Shown here: piece by piece, positions 1 through 5,812 of the stretch
Layout: every line of letters starts with the position of its first letter
Position numbering within the stretch: position 1 is the stretch's first letter
Notes under the pieces: generated by a model
What the model saw: only the letters and a program-made list of their open reading frames with translations
Databases searched by the model: none
Told to the model about the DNA's origin: nothing
Program-made: the position numbers and the translations under genes
From: Lysobacteraceae bacterium
GTDB taxonomy: Bacteria > Pseudomonadota > Gammaproteobacteria > Xanthomonadales > Xanthomonadaceae
Length of the DNA stretch: 6,678 nucleotides
Assembly (NCBI GenBank): GCA_003449515.1
Contig: DMHI01000026.1
Location: 1 to 6,678, forward strand
Direction of reading: 5' to 3'

Positions 1-7
1 TGGCGAC

Positions 8-29
8 CAGACGTGTGCTCTTCCGATCT
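8..29 (+). other. Illumina TruSeq adapter remnant (sequencing artefact)
   Basis: These 22 bases are identical to the 3' end of the TruSeq read-2 adapter as I remember it, running from CAGACGTGTG through to CTTCCGATCT. The match stops at base 7, where the adapter would have T and the window has C. The preceding seven bases (1-7) cannot be interpreted. The sequence is synthetic, not biological, and was probably left at a contig end by incomplete trimming. Any reading frame crossing it is meaningless. Confidence 0.93.
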
Positions 30-158
30 TATTCAGACACGTACTTCGACGATGCGTGGGTGGCGGCGCAGGGCCACGAGCTCGGCCCGCACGCGGCCGC
101 GGTGGCCGCGATCGTCAGTGGCGGGCGCTTCGACCTGCCCGTGGACGTGGCCGGCTGA
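30..158 (+). CDS. C-terminal fragment of an unrecognised protein (5' partial)
   Basis: After the adapter a frame stays open for 42 codons to a TGA at 156-158. It begins YSDTYFDDAWVAAQGHELGP and ends GGRFDLPVDVAG. Third positions are strongly G/C, like the neighbouring genes, and the frame stops 5 bp before the convergent fumC stop codon, which is typical of two real gene ends meeting. The tail loosely recalls the end of FAD-dependent oxidoreductases (a GHxxGP-like stretch followed by 'IVSGGRFDL'), but that is only an impression and I do not assign a function. The upstream part of the gene is missing because the adapter sequence replaces it. A neighbouring frame is also open here (from an ATG at 13), but it starts inside the adapter, runs across the fumC end, and is very rich in Arg/Ser/Pro, as off-frame reads of GC-rich DNA usually are. 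Confidence 0.5.
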   Translation, partial: YSDTYFDDAWVAAQGHELGPHAAAVAAIVSGGRFDLPVDVAG

Positions 159-163
159 GCGCG

Positions 164-1567
<1,404 letters not shown>

Positions 1568-1573
1568 GGAGCT

Positions 1574-1579
1574 CTCCTC
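1574..1579 (-). promoter_or_regulatory. fumC ribosome-binding site
   Basis: On the minus strand GAGGAG lies 6 nt before the fumC ATG (CAT at 1565-1567). It is a strong Shine-Dalgarno match and fixes the start at 1567 rather than the in-frame Met 11 codons downstream (DSMGEL). Confidence 0.8.
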
Positions 1580-1609
1580 GGTTTTGGGGGCGGGCCCAGC
1601 TTAGCCCGG

Positions 1610-1615
1610 TAGAAT
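1610..1615 (+). promoter_or_regulatory. Candidate -10 element of the purB promoter
   Basis: TAGAAT matches the sigma-70 -10 consensus at five of six positions and lies in the context GCCCGGTAGAATGGCGG. Transcription would start near 1622 and give a leader of about 40 nt before purB. A convincing -35 is not visible: TTGGGG at 1584-1589 is 20 bp away, too far for the optimum. Just upstream, CGGGC (1591-1595) and GCCCG (1604-1608) form a short dyad that could lie in the fumC leader on the opposite strand. I see no recognisable PurR-type operator in the spacer and no clear fumC promoter. Confidence 0.45.
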
Positions 1616-1641
1616 GGCGGGCTTCCGCGGCTCCGCCCGCC
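1616..1641 (+). other. 7-bp inverted repeat (hairpin) in the purB leader
   Basis: GGCGGGC (1616-1622) is perfectly complementary to GCCCGCC (1635-1641), with a 12-nt loop that itself contains the palindrome CCGCGG. In RNA this would form a stable GC stem starting at or next to the predicted transcription start and ending 19 nt before the purB ATG. No U-tract follows it, so it is not an ordinary terminator. It could stabilise the 5' end or affect ribosome access, or be a chance dyad in GC-rich DNA. Confidence 0.4.
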
Positions 1642-1660
1642 TGAGCTTCTGCGCCCCGCC

Positions 1661-3025
1661 ATGTCCCACGCCCTCACCGCCCTTTCCCCGCTCGACGGCC
1701 GCTACGCCGGCAAGGTCGACGCGCTGCGCCCGATCTTCTCCGAGTACGGCCTGATCCGCGCCCGCGTCTGCGTGGAGATCGCGTGGCTGCTGGCGCTGTC
1801 CGCAGAAGAAGGCGTGCCCGAGCTGCCGCCGTTCTCGGAGGCCGCGGCCTCGCTGCTGCAGCGCCTCGCCGACGGCTTTTCGGTGGAGGACGCCGCGCGC
1901 GTCAAGGCGATCGAGCGCACGACCAACCACGACGTCAAGGCGGTCGAGTATTTCCTGAAAGAGAAGCTCGCCGAGAGCGACGAGCTGAAAGCCGCACTCG
2001 AGTTCGTGCACTTCGCCTGCACCTCCGAGGACATCAACAACCTCAGCTACGCGCTGATGCTGAAGCAGGCCCGCGACGAGGTGCTGCTGCCCCAGCTCGA
2101 TGCGCTCATCGAGACGCTGAAGAATCTGGCCTACGAGTACGCCGACGAGCCGATGCTCTCGCGCACCCACGGCCAGACCGCCAGCCCGACCACGCTGGGC
2201 AAGGAGCTGGCCAATGTGGTGGCGCGTCTGAAGCGCCAGCGCCAGCAGCTCAGCGACGTGCGGATCCTCGGCAAGATCAACGGCGCCGTGGGCAACTACA
2301 ACGCCCACCTCTCGGCCTATCCGAACGTCGACTGGCCGCGCCTCGCGCAGGGCTTCGTCGAATCGCTGGGTCTGCACTTCAACGCCTACACCACGCAGAT
2401 CGAGCCGCACGACTTCATCGCCGAGCTGGGCGACGTGCAGCGCCGCATCAACACCATCCTGATCGACTTCGCCCGCGACGTCTGGGGCTACATCTCGCTG
2501 GGCTACTTCAAGCAGGCGCTGAAGGACGGCGAGGTTGGCAGCTCGACCATGCCGCACAAGGTCAACCCGATCGACTTCGAGAACGCCGAAGGCAACTTCG
2601 GCATCGCCAATGCGCTGTTCGAGCACTTCGGTGCCAAGCTGCCGATCAGCCGCTGGCAGCGCGATCTCACCGACTCCACCGTGCTGCGCGCGCTGGGCAC
2701 GGCCTGGGGCCACACGCTGGTGGCCTACGACGCGCTGAACCGCGGCATCGGCAAGCTGAAAGTGAACCCGGCGCGCCTCGCCGAGGACCTCGACGCCAGT
2801 TGGGAAGTGCTGGCCGAAGCCGTGCAGACGGTGATGCGCCGCTACGGCCTGCCGAATCCGTATGAGCAGCTCAAGACGCTGACGCGCGGCCAGGCCATCA
2901 CGAAAGAATCGTTGCGTGAGTTCATCGCCGGCCTCGACCTGCCCGAGGAGCCGAAGCGCGCCCTGCTCGAGCTCACGCCCGGCACCTACACCGGCCGCGC
3001 CGAGTCGCTGGCGAAGACGGTCTGA
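1661..3025 (+). CDS. purB: Adenylosuccinate lyase
   Basis: This gene encodes a 454-residue enzyme that performs two fumarate-releasing steps of purine synthesis: SAICAR to AICAR, and adenylosuccinate to AMP. It is of the E. coli type (456 aa), with the opening LTALSPLDGRYAGK (6-19), ERTTNHDVKAVEYFLKEK (85-102), FACTSEDINNLSYALML (118-134), SRTHGQTASPTTLGKE with the catalytic His (H170), and the superfamily signature GSSTMPHKVNPIDFEN (293-308), whose serines sit on the mobile catalytic loop. The family works as a cytosolic homotetramer with active sites built from three subunits. The start ATG gives the expected N-terminus, although no Shine-Dalgarno sequence is visible (the preceding bases are CTTCTGCGCCCCGCC). 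It is the first gene of a probable operon with roxA, whose start lies 34 bp downstream. It also faces a homologous enzyme, fumC, across a short divergent spacer. Confidence 0.98.
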   Translation: MSHALTALSPLDGRYAGKVDALRPIFSEYGLIRARVCVEIAWLLALSAEEGVPELPPFSEAAASLLQRLADGFSVEDAARVKAIERTTNHDVKAVEYFLKEKLAESDELKAALEFVHFACTSEDINNLSYALMLKQARDEVLLPQLDALIETLKNLAYEYADEPMLSRTHGQTASPTTLGKELANVVARLKRQRQQLSDVRILGKINGAVGNYNAHLSAYPNVDWPRLAQGFVESLGLHFNAYTTQIEPHDFIAELGDVQRRINTILIDFARDVWGYISLGYFKQALKDGEVGSSTMPHKVNPIDFENAEGNFGIANALFEHFGAKLPISRWQRDLTDSTVLRALGTAWGHTLVAYDALNRGIGKLKVNPARLAEDLDASWEVLAEAVQTVMRRYGLPNPYEQLKTLTRGQAITKESLREFIAGLDLPEEPKRALLELTPGTYTGRAESLAKTV

Positions 3026-3048
3026 TCCGGCGATGTCCACCGGTGCAC

Positions 3049-3052
3049 GAGG
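3049..3052 (+). promoter_or_regulatory. roxA ribosome-binding site that decides the start
   Basis: GAGG sits 7 nt upstream of the ATG at 3060-3062. An in-frame ATG at 3033 lies only 7 nt after the purB stop and has no Shine-Dalgarno sequence, and the nine extra residues (MSTGARGPT) do not resemble the family. The start at 3060 is therefore preferred. Confidence 0.6.
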
Positions 3053-3059
3053 CCCCACC

Positions 3060-4295
3060 ATGACGCGAAAGACCGCCGCCACGACGACGCTGCCGATCGA
3101 AATCGACGCCAGCGGCAAGGGTCCGCTCGGCATGCCCGCGGCCGACTTCCTGCGCGACTACTGGCAAAAGCGCCCGCTGCTGATCCGCAACGCCTTCCCC
3201 GGCTTCGAGAGCCCGATCAGCCCCGACGACCTCGGTGCGCTCTCACTTGAAGCCACGGCGCTCTCGCGGCTCATCCTCTGGGACCGCAAGAAAGACCGCT
3301 GGACGGTCGAGACCGGCCCGCTGCCCGAGGACCGCTTCGAGCGCGTGCCCGAGCGCGACTGGACCCTGCTGGTGCAGGACGTGGACAAATGGGACGCCGA
3401 TGTTCGCGCGCTGGTGGAGGCCTTTCCGTTCCTGCCGCGCTGGCGCATCGACGACGTGATGATCAGCTTCGCCGTCGAAGGCGGCTCGGTCGGCGCGCAC
3501 ATCGACCAGTACGACGTCTTTCTGCTGCAGGGCCTCGGCCATCGCCAATGGCAGATCGACGCCAACCCGGAACAGGCGGTCGATTTTCGCGACGACGCGC
3601 CGATCAAGCTGCTGAAAACGTTCACGCCCAGCCACGAGTGGACGCTGGCGCCCGGCGACATGCTCTACCTGCCGCCCGGCCTCGGCCACCACGGCATCGC
3701 CCTGAACGCCTGTCTCACGCTCTCCCTCGGCATGCGCGCGCCGGCCAAGGCCGAACTGATCGAGGACTTCGCGCTGGACCTGGCGTCGCGCGCCGGCGAG
3801 AAGGATCGCTACACCGATCCCGACCTCGCCGTGCCGACGGATGCCTTCGAGATCGATGCCGCCGCGTTGGCGCGCGTCCGGCACACGCTGGGCCGCATGG
3901 CCGGCGACAGCGAAACCGACGACGCCCTGCTGCGCCGCTGGTTCGGCCGCTTCATCACCCGCTACCGCGCCTCCGGCGACATCAAGCCCCCGCGGCGGCC
4001 ACCGACCCGAGCCGACTTCGATGCCGCCCTTGCCGGCGGCGGCGTGGTGCAGCGCCACCCGTTCTCGCGCGTGGCCTGGCTGCGCGAAGGCGAGACGAAA
4101 GCGATTTGGTTCGTCACCGGCAGCGACATCGAGGGTCTGCGCGCCACCGACGCCGCCCTGCTCTGCCGCCTCGACACGCTCGACGCCGCGGCGTGGTCGC
4201 GTCTCGACGAGCACGCCCGCAACGTGGTGGTCGCCCTCGCCGCGCTGGGCCATTACCGTGCGATCAAGCCCAAGGCCCCGAGGAAACCCCGATGA
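3060..4295 (+). CDS. roxA: RoxA/YcfD-type cupin oxygenase (ribosomal protein L16 arginine hydroxylase)
   Basis: This 411-residue protein belongs to the Fe(II)/2-oxoglutarate-dependent JmjC-like (cupin_4) ribosomal oxygenases. In E. coli the family member hydroxylates an arginine of ribosomal protein L16, coupling O2 and 2-oxoglutarate use to succinate and CO2 release. The N-terminal block FLRDYWQKRPLLIRNAFPGF (30-49) leads into the double-stranded beta-helix core. The iron triad is seen as H147 and D149 in AHIDQYDVFLLQGLGHRQW and H210 in GDMLYLPPGLGHHGIAL. R162 sits where the family has the basic residue that contacts 2-oxoglutarate. The tail carries the family's dimerisation and winged-helix region, including RRWFGRFITRYRASGDIKPP (292-311), which parallels YcfD. 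It is somewhat longer than YcfD (373 aa), mainly at the N-terminus. The last four bases overlap the next gene (ATGA), so the two are probably translationally coupled. The family is confident; L16 as substrate is inferred. Confidence 0.92.
   Translation: MTRKTAATTTLPIEIDASGKGPLGMPAADFLRDYWQKRPLLIRNAFPGFESPISPDDLGALSLEATALSRLILWDRKKDRWTVETGPLPEDRFERVPERDWTLLVQDVDKWDADVRALVEAFPFLPRWRIDDVMISFAVEGGSVGAHIDQYDVFLLQGLGHRQWQIDANPEQAVDFRDDAPIKLLKTFTPSHEWTLAPGDMLYLPPGLGHHGIALNACLTLSLGMRAPAKAELIEDFALDLASRAGEKDRYTDPDLAVPTDAFEIDAAALARVRHTLGRMAGDSETDDALLRRWFGRFITRYRASGDIKPPRRPPTRADFDAALAGGGVVQRHPFSRVAWLREGETKAIWFVTGSDIEGLRATDAALLCRLDTLDAAAWSRLDEHARNVVVALAALGHYRAIKPKAPRKPR
4280..4284 (+). promoter_or_regulatory. 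Ribosome-binding site of the GNAT gene
   Basis: GAGGA lies inside the 3' end of roxA, 7 nt before the ATG at 4292-4294. Together with the ATGA stop/start overlap it supports that start and coupled translation. Confidence 0.6.
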
Positions 4296-5257
4296 CCTCG
4301 CCATTCAGCACCGAATTCCGCGTCGAGCCCGCCGACTACACCGTGGATTTCGCCGACCTGCGCGCCGTGCGCGAGCCGGTGTTCGTGGTCGAGCAGCAGG
4401 TACCGATCGAGGAGGAGTGGGACGATCTCGACCCGCAATGCCGCCACGTCATCGCCCGCGATGCCGAGAACCGCCCGATCGGCACCGGCCGGCTCACGCC
4501 GGAGCGCAAGATCGGCCGGATGGCGGTGCTCGCCGCGTGGCGCGGGCGCGGCGTCGGCGGTGCGATCCTCGAGGCACTGCTCGATCAGGCGCGTGCGCTG
4601 GGCTGGCCCGAAGTCTCGCTGCATTCGCAGAACCACGCGATCGCGTTCTACGCCGCCTTCGGCTTCGACCCGTTCGGCGACGAGTTCTCCGAGGCCGGCA
4701 TCCCGCACCGGAAGATGCGCAAGCTGTTGGCCGCGCCCGACCCCGGCCGTCGCCAGCCTGCGGCGCCGACCGGCGAGGCCGCGCTGCGCGAGATCGGCAA
4801 CGAGGCCGAGGTGCGCCCGCTGTCGGTCGAGGTGATCCGGCGCGCACGGCGCGAGATCCGCGTGTTCACCCGCGACCTCGAAGCCACCCTCTACGCCCAC
4901 CCCGAGCTGATCGAGGCCTTCCGCGAGTTCGCCACCTCGGGCCGCGCGCCCGTCGTGCGCATCCTGGTCGTCGAACCCGAGCGCCTGCGCGGCGAAGGCC
5001 ACGCCCTGTTGCCGCTGGTGCAGCGCCTGAGCTCGGTGTTCGCCCTGCGCACGCCGGTGGACCCCGAGGATCGCCAAGCCGCCGAAAGCTACCTCGTCGC
5101 CGACGAGACCGCGTGGGTGTTCCGTCCGCTGGCGACGCGCTTCGAAGGCAGCGGCTGCCTCGACGGCCCGGCGCGCGCGCGCCAGCTCGCACAGGCCTTC
5201 GACCGGCGCTGGGAGCGTGCCCGCGAGCTCGGCGAACTGCGGGCACTGGGGATCTGA
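4292..5257 (+). CDS. Two-domain GNAT N-acetyltransferase with an uncharacterised C-terminal domain
   Basis: This 321-residue protein has two parts. Residues about 16-146 form a GNAT fold that would transfer acetyl from acetyl-CoA to an amine. Visible marks are VREPVFVVEQQVPIEEEWDDLD (26-47), typical of the ElaA/YjcF-like branch, IGTGRLTPERKIGRMAV (63-79), the acetyl-CoA pyrophosphate loop RGRGVGG (84-90) and HSQNHAIAFYAAFGFDPFGD (111-130). A Pro/Arg/Ala-rich linker (about 147-165) leads to a second domain (about 166-321) containing IRRARREIRVFTRDLEATLY and FRPLATRFEGSGCLDGPARA. I do not recognise that domain with confidence. It faintly resembles phospholipase-D-like folds, but no HxK(x4)D catalytic motif is present, so it is probably non-enzymatic. 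Typical stand-alone GNATs of this branch are about 150 aa, so this is a fusion. Position after roxA suggests a translation-linked role, but the acetyl acceptor cannot be read from the sequence. No signal peptide or membrane segment is visible. Confidence 0.88.
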   Translation: MTSPFSTEFRVEPADYTVDFADLRAVREPVFVVEQQVPIEEEWDDLDPQCRHVIARDAENRPIGTGRLTPERKIGRMAVLAAWRGRGVGGAILEALLDQARALGWPEVSLHSQNHAIAFYAAFGFDPFGDEFSEAGIPHRKMRKLLAAPDPGRRQPAAPTGEAALREIGNEAEVRPLSVEVIRRARREIRVFTRDLEATLYAHPELIEAFREFATSGRAPVVRILVVEPERLRGEGHALLPLVQRLSSVFALRTPVDPEDRQAAESYLVADETAWVFRPLATRFEGSGCLDGPARARQLAQAFDRRWERARELGELRALGI

Positions 5258-5268
5258 TCACCGCAGCG

Positions 5269-5282
5269 GCCCGCCGGCGGGC
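5269..5282. terminator. Perfect GC palindrome between convergent genes, possible bidirectional terminator
   Basis: GCCCGCC directly joined to GGCGGGC makes a 14-bp perfect palindrome. It fills most of the 26-bp gap between the stop codons of the GNAT gene (5257) and gntR (5284). As RNA it could fold as a 5-bp GC stem with a CCGG loop from either direction. There is no T-tract on either side, so it is at best a weak terminator or an RNA 3'-end stabiliser. Confidence 0.35.
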
Positions 5283-5283
5283 G

Positions 5284-5679
5284 TCAAACGGCCACGGGCG
5301 TGAGGAACAGGGCGTGCAGGCGCTCGCAGACCGGCCCGGCGGCCAGGCCGAGATCGCCGGCCTCGCGGATCACGTCGCGCAGGCGCGGCTCCAGTAGCCG
5401 TAGACGCTCTTCGGCCGTCAGGCCGGCGCCGCGCGCCTCGGCCACGACCATGCCGACGCCGCGGCGGCGCACCAGCACGCCCTCGGCCTCGAGCTGGCTG
5501 TAGGCGCGGCTCACCGTCATCGGGTTGACGGCGTGGTGCTCGGCCATCTCGCGCACCGAGGGCAGGCCCTCGCCCACCCGGATCTGGCCGGCGGCGACGA
5601 ATCGGCGAACCTGCTCGACGATCTGGCGGTAGATCGGGTCGGGCGATGCAGGCGCGATGAGGAACACTGAGGCGTCCAT
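5284..5679 (-). CDS. GntR-family transcriptional regulator, YtrA subfamily
   Basis: This 131-residue protein has the N-terminal GntR winged helix-turn-helix: PDPIYRQIVEQVRRFVAAGQI (13-33), GLPSVREMAEHHAVNPMTVSRAYSQLE (38-64) with the recognition helix at about 53-64, and the wing EGVLVRRRGVGMVV (66-79). Only about 50 residues follow, mostly helical (LTAEERLRLLEPRLRDVIREAGD). This is the short C-terminal domain of the YtrA subfamily, which mediates dimerisation and lacks the large effector pocket of FadR or HutC types. Such regulators usually repress their own operon with an adjacent ABC transporter; none lies here, and the gene appears monocistronic. The ATG at 5679 is chosen because the family's N-terminus begins just before the 'PASPDPIYRQ' segment. 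The in-frame ATG at 5784 would add residues unlike the family and run through the promoter. No Shine-Dalgarno sequence precedes 5679, and the promoter position predicts a leaderless mRNA. Confidence 0.9.
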   Translation of the reverse strand: MDASVFLIAPASPDPIYRQIVEQVRRFVAAGQIRVGEGLPSVREMAEHHAVNPMTVSRAYSQLEAEGVLVRRRGVGMVVAEARGAGLTAEERLRLLEPRLRDVIREAGDLGLAAGPVCERLHALFLTPVAV

Positions 5680-5701
5680 GTGTATTAATAAACCAATACA
5701 C
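5680..5701. promoter_or_regulatory. Inverted-repeat operator candidate for the GntR regulator
   Basis: GTGTATT (5680-5686) and AATACAC (5695-5701) are perfect 7-bp arms around an AT-rich 8-bp centre. The whole site stands out as AT-rich in a GC-rich window. It abuts the gntR start codon and covers the -10 hexamer and part of the spacer of the gntR promoter. A bound dimer should block that promoter, as expected for autoregulation in this family. Identification as the protein's operator is inferred from position and symmetry. Confidence 0.65.
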
Positions 5702-5715
5702 TTGGCAGATGTCAA
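5687..5715 (-). promoter_or_regulatory. gntR promoter with consensus -35 and extended -10
   Basis: On the minus strand the -35 is TTGACA (5710-5715, a perfect consensus). It is followed by a 17-bp spacer and the -10 TTTATT (5687-5692, four of six), preceded by TGG, an extended -10 TGn motif. The predicted start point is about 5679-5681, at or within two bases of the A of the gntR ATG. An alternative -10, TATTAA (5685-5690), would give a 19-bp spacer and is less likely. Confidence 0.65.
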
Positions 5716-5716
5716 G
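5701..5716. promoter_or_regulatory. Second dyad overlapping the gntR -35
   Basis: CTTGGCA (5701-5707) and TGTCAAG (5710-5716) form 7-bp arms matching at six of seven positions around a 2-bp centre. The dyad contains the -35 hexamer and touches the first inverted repeat at base 5701. It could be a binding site for another regulator, or a chance symmetry created by the consensus -35. Confidence 0.35.
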
Positions 5717-5738
5717 CCCAAAATCGCTCGCCACCGTC

Positions 5739-5744
5739 TATACT
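5739..5744 (+). promoter_or_regulatory. Candidate -10 element of the sucA promoter
   Basis: TATACT matches the sigma-70 -10 at five of six positions. No good -35 is seen 16-18 bp upstream (bases 5715-5722 are AGCCCAAA), so the promoter may need an activator or be weak alone. The start would be near 5751, giving a leader of about 60 nt. The operator-like repeat at 5680-5701 would lie about 50-70 bp upstream of that start, so an effect of the GntR protein on sucA is possible but unproven. Confidence 0.45.
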
Positions 5745-5812
5745 CGCCCGCTATCCGCGCCGGCCCCGCCGGAACCCCATCCAATCAACGACTTGCATCG
5801 AGCCCCGCCACC

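Noticed and set aside
30..42. A second adapter piece, because TTCAGAC at 32-38 also occurs in the TruSeq adapter
   Set aside because: Only seven bases match, the following bases differ, and the stretch reads well as part of the protein tail. Chance is the simpler explanation.
1601..3133. 510-codon minus-strand frame opposite purB
   Set aside because: It mirrors the codon structure of purB, has no recognisable domain and no ribosome-binding site, and spans the purB promoter and the start of roxA. It is a shadow frame.
3389..4291. Upstream extension of the GNAT frame through roxA (to a 622-codon reading)
   Set aside because: The extension is an Arg/Pro-rich shadow of roxA. The ATG at 4292 has a Shine-Dalgarno sequence and begins at the family's normal N-terminus.
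4776..5254. Calling the GNAT C-terminal domain a phospholipase D enzyme
   Set aside because: No HxK(x4)D motif is present, and the resemblance is only in general pattern.
5680..5784. Upstream start for the GntR regulator at the ATG at 5784
   Set aside because: It would add 35 residues unlike any GntR N-terminus and place the start upstream of the promoter and operator.
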